Assembly (NCBI RefSeq): GCF_022829295.1
Contig: NZ_JAKSYH010000028.1
Coordinates: 1 to 64,000 of the forward strand
Source of the DNA: Methylobacterium sp. J-088
GTDB lineage: Bacteria > Pseudomonadota > Alphaproteobacteria > Rhizobiales > Beijerinckiaceae
Length of the DNA: 64,000 bases
Direction: 5' to 3'
Shown piece after piece: positions 18,375-26,264 of the stretch (its first letter is position 1; each line of letters starts with the position of its first letter). Under the pieces are notes generated by a model. The model searched no databases. It was given only the letters and a program-made list of their open reading frames with translations, and was not told the DNA's origin. The translations under genes and the position numbers were made by a program.

Positions 18375-18816
18375 GCGCGGGGCCCCGCTCGCGTGGGGGC
18401 CTGCAGATCCACATGTCGTCCGCCGACGATGGCCGCGTGTGCATCCCCTCGCCCCGCTTGCGGGGAGAGGGCTTCCTGCCCCCTCGTCGGGGCAGGATGC
18501 GAGGCGGCAGCCGAAGGTGAGGGGGCGGTTGAGGACGAGACTCCTCCGGAATCGCCCCCTCACCGCCGCTCAGGCTTCGCCTGCGCTTCCCGCATGGACG
18601 ACGAGGTCCATGCGGGCCTCTCCCCGCACGCGGGGAGAGGGAGAAGGCCACGCTCTGCCGCCCGCGTCGCTATCCGCTGGCGCTGTGCGGCTCCCCTAGC
18701 CCGCCTCCGGCGCCATGGCCTGAGCCGCCCCACGCCATGACGCCCGGTGCCGGAACCCGAAAGGATTTGAATCCGTTCGGTCGTCGCGGCGCAGCGTCGC
18801 GGAGAACGGAAAGTCT
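18375..18816. other. 440-bp intergenic region with REP-like repeats
   Basis: It contains repeated and inverted blocks such as CCCCGCTTGCGGGGAGAGGG (near 18450) and CTCCCCGCACGCGGGGAGAGGG (near 18620), plus GAGGGGGCGGTTGAGGACGAG facing CGCCCCCTCACCGCC. These are typical palindromic intergenic elements. No gene with a ribosome site was found. The end holds the promoter of the next gene. Confidence 0.6.
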
Positions 18817-19047
18817 ATGAACAAGCTCATCCTCGGCGCGACGCTCGCGCTCGGCCTCGTCCTCGGCGCCGCCAGCCCGACCCTGGCCGCCCCCGGCGAC
18901 GGCCTCGACCGCAACGCCGCCGCCACGGGCAACACCAATATGGGCGGTATGCACCGCAACGCCCGGATGCAGTCGCGGATGATGCGCCACCGCATGATGC
19001 ACCGGCACCACCACCGTCATCACATGATGCGCCGTCATATGCGCTGA
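18817..19047 (+). CDS. Small secreted Met/His-rich protein
   Basis: A 76-residue protein with a standard signal peptide (MNKLILGATLALGLVLGAAS, cleavage near AAPG). The mature part is about 50 residues, and its C-terminal half is built almost only from Met, His and Arg: MHRNARMQSRMMRHRMMHR followed by an HHHRHHMMRRHMR tail. Such composition suggests periplasmic binding of copper(I) or another soft metal, or binding of anionic polymers; this is inference. A GGAGAA site precedes the start. Confidence 0.7.
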   Translation: MNKLILGATLALGLVLGAASPTLAAPGDGLDRNAAATGNTNMGGMHRNARMQSRMMRHRMMHRHHHRHHMMRRHMR

Positions 19048-19104
19048 GCATCGCATCCGCCGGTTCGAGCAGTCTCAGAGCCCGTTCGAACCGGGGATCC
19101 TGGG

Positions 19105-19222
19105 CTTCCAAAGGGCCATGCCCTTTGGCGGGTTTTAGGGCAGAGCCCTGAGATCTTGGGCCCTGAGACGGTCTCCAGGGCTCTGTCCCGGACCCGCGAA
19201 AGGTCTCGACCTTTCGAAACCA
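19105..19222. repeat. Hairpin-module intergenic repeat, copy 2
   Basis: It contains the same three hairpin modules as 5821-5922 (CCAAAGGG..CCCTTTGG, AGGGCA..GCCCTGA, GCGAAAGGT-CTCG-ACCTTTCG) with an extra CCCTGAGA..CCAGGGCT pair in the middle. It is located after the Met/His-rich gene and may end its transcript. Confidence 0.8.
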
Positions 19223-19344
19223 GAACTGGCACCATCCGCACGACACAGGGCGCTCCCGTCAATGCGGGTGCCCGCGCCCGCAGCTTCTGTTACGCCCCCG
19301 GTCTCTAGCCCCCACCCGTGCAGGGGCCGCACCGCGAGGATGGG

Positions 19345-20226
19345 ATGCTGGGAGCGGGACGGTTGGGGCGGTTCGCCCTGGGATGCCTCGTGGCGCTCGC
19401 CACAATCGCACCCGCGTAGGTCCAGACCAAGCCGGTCCCACCCCTGGTCTTCACCGGCATCCCCGATCAGGACGAGAGCCGCCTCGTCGCGCGCCTCGAC
19501 ACGGTCGCCACCACCCTCGAAGCCAAGCTCGGCGTGCCGGTGCGCTAGCTCGCGGTAAAGAGCTACCCGGCGGCGGTCACCGCCTTCACCAACGGGCAGG
19601 TGCAGCGCGCGTGGTTCGGCGGCTTCACCGGGGTCCAGGCCCGCAAAGCCGTGCCGGGCGCCCAGGCGATCGCGCAGGGCGCCGAGGACGCGGCGTTCAA
19701 GACCACCGCATCGCCAACGCCGCCACCGGGCTGAAGCCGGGCCAGGATTTCCCGAAGGCCATCGCGGGAAAAACCTGCACGTTCGGCGCCCGCGCCTCGA
19801 CCTCCGGGCGGCTGATGCCGGAAGACTTCATCCGGCAGGCTTTTCCGGGGACGAGCCCCGAGCAGGTTTTGGCCCGGGTCGGCGTCACGGGCGATCACAG
19901 CCGCACCCTCCAGCTCGTCCAGTCCGGCGCCTTCGCGGTCGGCGCCGTCGACGATTCGGTCTGGGACCGCGACACCAAGGCCGGCAAGGTCGACCGACAA
20001 ACCGTCTCGGTGATCGGGGCGAGCCCGACCGTCCCCGGTGAACAATGGACCGTCCGGGGCGACAGGGATCAGACCTCCGGTGCGGGCTTCACCGAGCGCT
20101 TGCGGGCGGCGCTCGCCGGCATCACCGATCCGGCGATCCAGGAGCCGTTCGGGCGCTCGACATTCATCCCCGTGACCAATGCCGCCGACGCGCCCCTGGT
20201 CGAGGTCGGCCGGTCCACCGGCCGGG
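19345..20226 (+). pseudogene. Decayed PhnD-like (phosphonate/selenate-type) ABC binding protein
   Basis: The reading frame from the ATG at 19345 encodes a signal peptide and then VFTGIPDQDESRLVARLDTV, KSYPAAVTAFTNGQVQRAWFGG, SGRLMPEDFIRQAFPG, VGVTGDHSRTLQLVQSGAFAVGAV and a WTVRGD motif, all in the order expected for a PhnD/selenate-type periplasmic binding protein. Two in-frame TAG codons (19417-19419 and 19546-19548) and a frameshift with small deletion near 19700 break it. The end is fused to a remnant of a transporter ATPase. It is non-functional. Confidence 0.85.
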
Positions 20227-20340
20227 GCGCTGGCCCATACCGACCGGATCGTGGTTCCGGAGGCGGGCCGGATCGTCCGCGATGCGCCGGCAAAGGATCG
20301 GGATCCGGCGCGGCTCAAGCCCTTCCACGCGGGGGCCTGA
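20227..20340 (+). pseudogene. C-terminal scrap of a PhnC-like ABC ATPase
   Basis: One frame ends ALAHTDRIVVPEAGRIVRDA followed by about 17 residues and TGA at 20338. The pattern (..DRIV.L.AGRIV.D.P...D...L..F) matches the end of phosphonate-type transporter ATPases. It directly follows the PhnD-like remnant, as phnC follows phnD in some operons, so I infer a deletion that removed most of the ATPase gene. Confidence 0.45.
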
Positions 20341-20396
20341 TCCGGGTCTGCGCGGCCTGCTTCGCGATCGCGTCGGCCGGGTGCTTCGCGATCGCG

Positions 20397-20657
20397 TCAG
20401 GGTCCGGCGCCGCGCTCGCGCACCTGTTCGGCCTGCAGGGCGTTGAGATAGCCGGTCAGCCGCCCGCTCACCGCCGGATCGGCGCATTGCACCCAGAGCG
20501 GCGCCGGCAGGGCCCGGACGGGCAGGCGCAGCAGGAACGCCTCGGCCGACAGGGCCGCCTCCCGCTCGGAGCCGGCCGCCAGCAGGCGCGCCCCCGCCTT
20601 CGTGCCGATCAGGATCGCGATCGTGGCCATGATGACGATCCAGGGTTGATGAGACAT
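20397..20657 (-). CDS. Small hypothetical protein with N-terminal membrane helix
   Basis: An 86-residue frame starting MSHQPWIVIMATIAILIGTK, which forms one membrane helix or signal anchor, followed by a soluble tail with two positions that could form a disulfide (VQCADPAVSG has one Cys). It lies 47 bp downstream of the glycosyltransferase 3' half on the same strand. The ribosome site is weak. It is not recognised as any family. Confidence 0.45.
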   Translation of the reverse strand: MSHQPWIVIMATIAILIGTKAGARLLAAGSEREAALSAEAFLLRLPVRALPAPLWVQCADPAVSGRLTGYLNALQAEQVRERGAGP

Positions 20658-20704
20658 ACCAAGACGACAACGACGCGGATGCGCGAAGCGTTGCGCCGGC
20701 GTCG

Positions 20705-21836
20705 TCAGCGCGTCGCATGCCGGGTCCGGCGGATCGCGATCAGGACTCGCCGGGTTTTCCGGGCGCCGGCTCGCGCGTGGTGCCGCAGATGGCCGCGTCG
20801 CGAGGTGCGCGCCAGGCCGTGCTGCGTCTTGTTCCAGTGCTCCGGGGCGCGGACCAACTCGACCAGCGCCAGCCAAGCCCCCACGCTCACCAGCAGGAAG
20901 TAGACCGGCATCCCCAGGGCGTACGGGACGAGATTGCCCCAGCCGCGGCGGATGCAGCCCAGCAGGGCGGGGAGGATGAGGGCTCCGAGCCCCGTCCCGA
21001 ACAGGGTGATGGCGAGCCCCGTGTCGAGATTGTCCAGGAAGCGGGGGGCGGCCGGGATCTCGCGGACGAGAAAGGCCCAGATCGCCGCCGCGAGACAGGC
21101 CGGGTAGACCAGGGCCGAAACCACGGTGCCGGGGACCAGGGCTGCCGCGCAGAGCGTCTCCAGCGGGCCGAGGCGGCGCGCATTGGAGAACGGGCTGCGC
21201 CCGTGGGCGAGACTCGTCTGGACGAGGCCCTTGAGCCAGCGGATGCGCTGGCCGAGCCACGGCCTGAACCGGTTGGGCGCCTCCTCGGCGGTGGCGCTCG
21301 GCAGGTCGCCGACCGTGTAGCCCGCGAGCGCCAGCCGCATCCCGAGATCGGCGTCCTCGGTGACATTGTGGGCATTCCAGCCGCCCAGGGCCCGGAGGAC
21401 CCGGACGCGCAGGTGCATCGAGGTGCCGCCAAGCGGGACCGGCAGCCGGCACCGGGCGAGCGCCGGGTTCAGAACGTCGAACAGGCCGGCATATTCCACG
21501 GCATAGGCGCGGGTGAGCCAGCAATCGTCGGCATTGTCGATCACGAGCCGCGCCTGAAGGCAGGCGGTGCGCACGGACAGGCGTGCGAACAGCGCGGCGG
21601 ACAGGCGCAATTGCCCGGGATCAGGATCGTCCTCCGCGTCGTAGACCGTGAGCAGGTCCCCCCGGGCCAGTGGCAGGCCGACATTGAGCGCCCGCGGCTT
21701 GGTGCGCGGGCCGCCCGGCGGCACCACGATCACCTCGAACCGGGCGGGCAGGGGGATCCGCGCGAGCATCGCCCGCATCCCCAGATCGTCGGCCTCGATC
21801 AGCAGCTTGATGTCGAGCTTGGCCGGGGGATAATCG
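20705..21836 (-). pseudogene. Glycosyltransferase family 2, C-terminal half (split by transposon)
   Basis: This is the 3' part of a membrane GT2 enzyme. It begins at the transposon target site with DYPPAKLDIKLLIEADD. It has GT2 motifs: KPRALNVGLPLARGDLLTVYDAEDDP (the second Asp motif), a TED motif in NVTEDADLGMRLALAG, and QRIRWLKG (Q/RxxRW). Several membrane helices follow (about residues 220-330 of this half). Motif and frame continue exactly from the 5' half at 26265-27048 once the 4,428-bp insertion and one target copy are removed. A fragment could still be translated from an internal ATG at 21778, but it would lack the first catalytic motif. Confidence 0.9.
21829..21836. repeat. Target-site duplication, left copy (GATAATCG)
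   Basis: Eight bases directly outside the left inverted repeat, identical to 26265-26272 outside the right one. Eight-base duplications are characteristic of the IS1595 family. Confidence 0.9.
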
Positions 21837-21874
21837 CGGTATTATGCAGCAACCTCACCCAAAAGCGTTGAGGT
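21837..21874. repeat. Left terminal inverted repeat of the IS1595-family transposon
   Basis: 38 bases beginning CGGTATTATGCAGCAACCTC. It matches the reverse complement of 26227-26264 at 37 of 38 positions. Confidence 0.93.
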
Positions 21875-21882
21875 AGGCTACG

Positions 21883-22464
21883 TCAACTTTTCTTACCAGC
21901 TGGAATAACTTCCGTAGTTGGCACTTCAGAATCCCCAGCTTCATCTGAACCCGCCGACAAAAACGATACCTTGCGACCACCGGTGATAAGCTGGCCCACA
22001 ATACCCAACGAGCCAACACCAAATGCGATATATGAAAGTTTTTCGGCACCTAAATAATACATGACTCCAGAAAATATTATTAAGAAGAAAAACGCAGCTA
22101 AACCATAACGGCGCCCCTGCCGCACCGACGAAAAATCCTCTGTCGCTATTGTTCTGATTAAGCCAAGCTCCTCTTGCTTAATATCAAGCTCCCGCCTCTC
22201 GATTTCATTGTTGTGCAATATTGTGTCGGAAGCAGTTTTGACGATTAGCGCAGTGGATCCGGGGGCAAGCTGCTCAATTTGCCGCAGAATGTCAGGATGA
22301 GGATAGGCACTCGCGTACCGTTCGACTACTGCGCTCGCGCGCGTCACGACCTCTTGACGCGCTTGCGCAGGGAGCGTGGTCCCGCTTAGTGCGCGCTCCA
22401 CTTCCCCACGGATCTCTTTGGTCGCAGTCACGTGCGTCCTTTCGTGATCCTTATTCCGGGCCAT
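21883..22464 (-). CDS. DUF2335-like membrane protein (transposon cargo)
   Basis: A 193-residue protein. The central region HPDILRQIEQLAPGSTALIVKTASD, followed by HNNEIERRELDIKQEE and a GRRYGLAAFF helix start, resembles the DUF2335 predicted membrane family. Two membrane helices lie at about residues 120-140 and 145-163, with a hydrophilic tail. It starts at the ATG at 22464, overlapping the upstream gene by 14 bp, so the two proteins are probably made in fixed ratio. Low GC marks it as foreign. The function is unknown; a membrane effector in a defence pair is one possibility (inference). Confidence 0.75.
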   Translation of the reverse strand: MARNKDHERTHVTATKEIRGEVERALSGTTLPAQARQEVVTRASAVVERYASAYPHPDILRQIEQLAPGSTALIVKTASDTILHNNEIERRELDIKQEELGLIRTIATEDFSSVRQGRRYGLAAFFFLIIFSGVMYYLGAEKLSYIAFGVGSLGIVGQLITGGRKVSFLSAGSDEAGDSEVPTTEVIPAGKKS

Positions 22465-22852
22465 TCTGAGCGCGCCTCATAACCTTTGGGCGGCGTACTT
22501 GACGCAATTTGCCCTCTTGGTCGAGTCGGCGCACAATTTCAGTGGTGATTAGCAGATGGTTATTTGTTGCGATCTTGTTCATGGCTTCCGTCAGGGCTTG
22601 CGCAATAATCGATGCATCCTCTTGAGTGTTAAATGCATAGCTGCGCGAGCCCTCAAGCGTTTTTAAATTTATCTTATTATTTCGAACCTCAACCATATTA
22701 TTTAGAACTTCTGGCTGAGCACCCATCATGCTAGGACCGGATAGGCCTTGCAGTACGCCGCTCCAAAACGACTTGCGCTTCACGGCAGACACCTTAATAC
22801 CAGTGCCGAAGCCGATTTTGTGACCGCCAGTCACAAATGTAGATACGGACAC
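22451..22852 (-). CDS. Unknown protein, first gene of a cargo pair
   Basis: A 133-residue protein starting at a GTG (22852) behind a strong GAGGAGGAA site. No family was recognised. The N-terminus is basic and Gly/Lys-rich (GGHKIGFGTGIKVSAVKRK), the middle has a beta-rich VEVRNNKINLKTLEGSRSYAF segment, and the C-terminus is helical and basic. No membrane segment is seen. It overlaps the following membrane-protein gene by 14 bp, so a joint function is likely. It has AT-rich codon use unlike the chromosome. Confidence 0.7.
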   Translation of the reverse strand: MSVSTFVTGGHKIGFGTGIKVSAVKRKSFWSGVLQGLSGPSMMGAQPEVLNNMVEVRNNKINLKTLEGSRSYAFNTQEDASIIAQALTEAMNKIATNNHLLITTEIVRRLDQEGKLRQVRRPKVMRRAQNGPE

Positions 22853-23101
22853 GGCTTCCTCCTCAGGATCATGCTACAGCCCAGCTTGCCAAGGTCTTAC
22901 CGGCCGGAACAAGGCATGGTGTGTGGCATTCTGTCCCACGCGCACACAGGCCTGTCGTGTCGAGCGCCGACTCAGCTAGCTTCATAGCTGTGAACGATCA
23001 TCGGTATATGGTGATTCTAGGGGTTGACACCATAGAAGGAGCGATTCTCGCTGGGAATCCCTTGAGCCCAAGTTTGTGAGTTTCTGAATAACAGAACCGG
23101 A
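22853..23101. other. Intergenic region inside the transposon
   Basis: AT-richer non-coding DNA between the transposase-linked gene (stop at 23102) and the cargo pair (start at 22852). It should hold the promoter of the pair. No repeat or RNA structure stood out. Confidence 0.45.
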
Positions 23102-23557
23102 TCAGACGCTTATTGAGGCGCCCAGGGTAGAAAGGCGCCACATGCGCACACCTTTCCGCTTGCCCGCATCGCCAATTCGCTCTTGCATCGCAGCCCGCGA
23201 GAGGTTTTGAACTATGCGGTAAGCTATGGCTTTCCGCAGCATCACGTCATCTTCGTCCCAGCCCTTTGCGCGGATGATGGCCCGCGTGATCTCCCGCGTA
23301 TCCAGAGGCTTCCCAGCTTCCGCTATGGCTGCCTTGCACAGCTTGAACATCTCCCCATAGGCGAACAACCGGTTGAGGTTGGCGTAGGCCGGGAAGCGGG
23401 TCTGTGTGGACGGGGATAGGTCATAAAGCGCCAGCACAGCGTTGACGCTGGATAGATCGCGCTCAGCAGCGGCGAGCTGGCGCCGAAGCTCACGGATATG
23501 AGCCTCAATCTCGTTACGCTTCCCAGTGAGGGTGTTGACGATCTGAGGGAGGGCCAT
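23102..23557 (-). CDS. Transposase-coupled coiled-coil/winged-helix protein
   Basis: A 151-residue protein. The ATG at 23557 shares one base with the transposase stop (TGATG), so translation is coupled; a longer frame upstream is only a shadow of the transposase gene. The N-terminal coiled coil KRNEIEAHIRELRRQLAAAE is followed by a predicted winged helix (LDTREITRAIIRAKGW..RIVQNLSRAAMQERIG). The architecture matches that of the cargo protein at 25296-26081. It may assist transposition or regulate it; the function is unproven. Confidence 0.75.
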   Translation of the reverse strand: MALPQIVNTLTGKRNEIEAHIRELRRQLAAAERDLSSVNAVLALYDLSPSTQTRFPAYANLNRLFAYGEMFKLCKAAIAEAGKPLDTREITRAIIRAKGWDEDDVMLRKAIAYRIVQNLSRAAMQERIGDAGKRKGVRMWRLSTLGASISV

Positions 23558-24561
23558 CAGGCGACCGCCCCCTTCAGAAGCTGATGGCGCTGCCAGTAGC
23601 CCTTCCAAACCCGAGACGGGGCATGGGCGAGCGCGGCGCCCGTGATGATGGCGTACTGGCCGCCGTTGGACATGCGGCGGTAGTTCTCGCGCCAAGCCAT
23701 CTCACGCGCGTAGGCGGCGAGGTACGGGCCGGCGATCCGATGATGTACGCCCATCTCAGAACGGCGCAGACGGGCGAAATAGCTCTCTGCCTGATTGGTG
23801 CAGGCCTCGCCGTCGCTGTAGCTCTCTTGGTGATTGATGCGGTGGGTAGTGAAGCTCTTGTGCAGCCGGTCCCAGCCCTTCGCCTCGTCCGCGTGAACGA
23901 CGGAGCCGGGCAGCACGCGAGCCTCAATCGTCTCCACCGACTCGGCCTCAGATCGGAAGGCGAAGGTGAGGGCCTTACCGTTGCGCTCACGGATCACGAC
24001 GACGACGCGACGCTTGCCGGTCTGGTTCTCAGCGAGGCGACGGTCGCGCCGATCCGCCTTCATGTTCTCAGGGCGGACGTGGCCGCCGAAGTAGGCGCCA
24101 TCCACCTCAACGGTGCCGGACACGGTAGCTTCGGCCGTCTCAGCCGCGACAGCCTCACGAAGCTTGTGAGCCATCACGAACGCCGTGCGGTACTGGACGT
24201 TCAGGTCGCGGGAAAGTTGTAGGGCAGAGTGACCCTTGGCGCCGTTGGCGAAGATCGCGATGGCAAGGAGGTGATCGCGGATCGGGAGCTTGCGCGAGGC
24301 GAAGATGGTGCCGCTGGTGACGCTGTACTGGTGGCGGCACCCAGCGCACTTGAACAGCTTGCGAGTGGCGATGAACGAGTGCTTGAGGCAGCCGCAGCGC
24401 GGGCAGAACGGCTGCCCCTCGGTGGCCTCCCAGCGGATCGCCTTGAACGTCTCCCAAGCCGCGTCGTCGGACAGACGGGCGACCTGAGCAAGGGAGAGGG
24501 AGCGAGCGGCTTTGGAGAGGAGGAAGTGCTGAACCATCGCGGCCACCCGAACGTTTTGCAT
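23557..24561 (-). CDS. IS1595-family transposase (ISXO2-like)
   Basis: A 334-residue transposase. The N-terminal zinc ribbon uses C53, C56, C72 and C75 (FCPRCG and KCAGC). The catalytic domain has D154 in VEVDGAYFGG, D225 in VVHADEAKGW, and the final acidic position in NQAESYFARLRR (N256/E259), as in ISXO2-like DDE enzymes. It is intact and full length, so the element may still be mobile. It is divergent from the XRE regulator gene and followed without a gap by its accessory gene. Confidence 0.95.
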   Translation of the reverse strand: MQNVRVAAMVQHFLLSKAARSLSLAQVARLSDDAAWETFKAIRWEATEGQPFCPRCGCLKHSFIATRKLFKCAGCRHQYSVTSGTIFASRKLPIRDHLLAIAIFANGAKGHSALQLSRDLNVQYRTAFVMAHKLREAVAAETAEATVSGTVEVDGAYFGGHVRPENMKADRRDRRLAENQTGKRRVVVVIRERNGKALTFAFRSEAESVETIEARVLPGSVVHADEAKGWDRLHKSFTTHRINHQESYSDGEACTNQAESYFARLRRSEMGVHHRIAGPYLAAYAREMAWRENYRRMSNGGQYAIITGAALAHAPSRVWKGYWQRHQLLKGAVA

Positions 24562-24650
24562 TGAGGTGGACGATATGCGTTGCTTGGGATCAGGTCAACG
24601 CTTTTCGGTGCCTTGACGCAAAAAAGCGAACGCGCTAGATCCAACTCACG

Positions 24651-24899
24651 ATGACGCCAGAGCACTGTCGAGCTGCGAGAGGATGGTTGGGCTGGTCGCA
24701 AAACGATCTGTCCACAAGATCAAACGTGGGCTTGAGCACGATCCGCTCGTTTGAGAACGGATTGCGCACCCCGATCGCCAACAACCTGCTGGCAATGCGA
24801 CGCGCGTTTGAAGAGGCCGGCATCACCCTTACGGATGAGCCGGCCGGGATCACTTACTCGGCAGCGTCAGAGAAGAACGGGACGGGCATCGCCCCATGA
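24651..24899 (+). CDS. XRE-family transcriptional regulator (transposon)
   Basis: An 82-residue protein with a complete Cro/C1-type helix-turn-helix (ARGWLGWSQNDLSTRSNVGLSTIRSFENGLRTP, about residues 8-45). It is transcribed divergently from the transposase with about 90 bp between, a position suited to repress transposase expression. Its 3' end overlaps that of the small convergent gene at 24854-25042. Confidence 0.85.
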   Translation: MTPEHCRAARGWLGWSQNDLSTRSNVGLSTIRSFENGLRTPIANNLLAMRRAFEEAGITLTDEPAGITYSAASEKNGTGIAP

Positions 24900-25042
24900 T
24901 GGGAGAGGCCGCGCACGATCTTGGAGACCGTGCCGCCGTTGACGCAGAAGTAGAAGGCGGCCCGATCCTGCTTCCAGCCGAGAACCTTGACGGCGTGGAG
25001 GATGTGGCAAGCGGTGAGGTGGTCACAAGCGTAAGTGGTCAT
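24854..25042 (-). CDS. Small helix-turn-helix-like protein (transposon)
   Basis: A 62-residue protein whose core HAVKVLGWKQDRAAFYFCVN followed by GGTVSKIVRGLSHH reads like a short helix-turn-helix (pattern W.Q...A..F.VN.GTVS.I). Three cysteines and a His lie in the N-terminus (YACDHLTACHIL). It is convergent with, and overlaps, the XRE gene by 46 bp. It lies downstream of the hairpin cluster at 25081-25212. Confidence 0.55.
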   Translation of the reverse strand: MTTYACDHLTACHILHAVKVLGWKQDRAAFYFCVNGGTVSKIVRGLSHHGAMPVPFFSDAAE

Positions 25043-25080
25043 AGCTGGTCCTTAACGCCGTTCAGGCGAATTGAAGGGGA

Positions 25081-25212
25081 CCGGCTTGAACGAGACGACC
25101 AAAAGTGCGACTCTGAGCCTGTGGGGCTGTCGCTTTTGGTCGCTGTCCAAGCCGGATAGCAATTGAAATGATGGTTCTGGCTTCGGCTGGTGTTAGCGCA
25201 CCGGCCGAAGCC
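25081..25212. ncRNA. Hairpin cluster, possible structured RNA or recombination site
   Basis: Two strong stem-loops lie in non-coding DNA. The first (25081-25155) has an outer stem CCGGCTTG/CAAGCCGG, an inner stem GACCAAAAG/CTTTTGGTC, and a four-pair extension CGAC/GTCG after a two-base bulge. The second (25179-25212) has 14-bp arms with one G-U-type mismatch and loop TTAGCG. A short CCCTC-TTCT-GAGGG hairpin follows at about 25217. The strand of any transcript is unknown. Confidence 0.5.
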
Positions 25213-25295
25213 GTTACCCTCTTCTGAGGGCATGGTTGTCGGCCATGGCGTTCTCCTCTGTTAGCGCCGGACAGACGCGGGGTGGAACGGATAGG

Positions 25296-26081
25296 TCAGA
25301 CGAGACGAAGCGCCTTAAGGCGCCCGTCATCATCCGACCCGGCATCTGAGCCGTTCGACGCTGGAACGTCGGACGGCTCATTCTCTTTAGAGACAAGCTT
25401 ATAGCAACCGAGTCCGGTCTTCTCGATCACCCCTTGGCGAACGAGGCGCTGAATAGCGCTATAGCCATACTGCGGATTACCGCTTTGGCGTTCTCCAAAC
25501 TCGTCGCTCTCGCGCAACATCTCAATAATTGATCTCGGGGCTAGCTCGCCATTCTCTCGAATGGCGTTAAAGATGAAGAGATTAGATCCTTTTAGGCCTG
25601 AAAATCCAGCGTCTTCATCTATTGTATCCGCCGCAGACAGTTCTTCAAACAAGCTATGGCGATAAAATTTGTCACCATGCTTTGTAATTTGGGCGTCGTT
25701 GTGCAACCGATTGAGCGCATTGTAGAGACCATTCGGATTGCGCGTGATTTTATCTTTAGCCTCTAAACCTCCATTCTCTCGGATGAACAGAGCGATATCT
25801 TTGGGAAGCATGCCCGTAGTAGCAGCGTCCAACGCTTCCATAACAGCTTGTCGCCAGACGGAGGATCGTTCCGTCCCATCGCCTTCTTTGTCCGACGCTT
25901 CAACGATGCCGGAGAGGAAGTGAGCGGGGACAATCAACCGGACTGCGTCAAGCCACCGATCCTCAGCAGCGAGCTTTTGCTGAAGCGTGTCAATCTGTTC
26001 TGCGATCTGATCACGCTTTGCCTTCCGGGCGAGGATATCCTCGCGGGTCAAGCTAAAGCTCCAAGGTGACGACTCAGCCAC
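25296..26081 (-). CDS. Coiled-coil protein with two predicted winged helices (transposon cargo)
   Basis: A 261-residue protein. The N-terminal coiled coil is AKRDQIAEQIDTLQQKLAAE (about 20-42). It is followed by two similar segments resembling winged helices: ERSSVWRQAVMEALDAATTG with MLPKDIALFIRENGG, and NLFIFNAIRENGELAPRSII with YSAIQRLVRQGVIEKTGLGC. The end is acidic and low-complexity (NGSDAGSDDDGR). The layout of coiled coil then winged helix resembles the transposase-coupled protein at 23102-23557. AT-rich codons mark it as foreign. It is likely DNA-binding; its role is unknown. Confidence 0.7.
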   Translation of the reverse strand: MAESSPWSFSLTREDILARKAKRDQIAEQIDTLQQKLAAEDRWLDAVRLIVPAHFLSGIVEASDKEGDGTERSSVWRQAVMEALDAATTGMLPKDIALFIRENGGLEAKDKITRNPNGLYNALNRLHNDAQITKHGDKFYRHSLFEELSAADTIDEDAGFSGLKGSNLFIFNAIRENGELAPRSIIEMLRESDEFGERQSGNPQYGYSAIQRLVRQGVIEKTGLGCYKLVSKENEPSDVPASNGSDAGSDDDGRLKALRLV

Positions 26082-26226
26082 GCCACGCGCTCCGGTTGCG
26101 GTAGCAAGGTGCCCGACTCTAAATATATTTGCAAGCCACTCCTCTCATCCGACCTGGGAGGTTGGGAGGTTAGGAGGTTGGGACCTCCGGAGGTTCGAAA
26201 CTTCGAAGTACTGAAATCGTCAATCG

Positions 26227-26264
26227 ACCTCAACGCTTTTAGGTGAGGTTGCTGCATAATACCG
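26227..26264. repeat. Right terminal inverted repeat of the IS1595-family transposon
   Basis: The reverse complement matches 21837-21874 with a single mismatch. It is followed directly by the second target copy GATAATCG at 26265-26272. Confidence 0.93.

Larger units (their letters stand above)
21837..26264. mobile_element. IS1595-family (ISXO2-like) transposon with passenger genes, 4,428 bp
   Basis: Near-perfect 38-bp inverted repeats, an 8-bp target duplication and an internal transposase define a complete element inserted in a glycosyltransferase gene. Cargo is seven genes: an unknown protein plus a DUF2335-like membrane protein (leftmost), an accessory gene coupled to the transposase, the transposase, an XRE regulator, a small helix-turn-helix-like protein, and a coiled-coil/winged-helix protein (rightmost). 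A hairpin-rich non-coding stretch lies at 25081-25212. The outer cargo is clearly AT-richer than the chromosome. The exact target duplication and the mild divergence of the ends point to a fairly recent insertion. Confidence 0.93.

Noticed and set aside
18430-18660. Possible CRISPR or regulatory RNA cluster
   Set aside because: The repeats are palindromic intergenic elements of variable spacing, not direct repeats with unique spacers.
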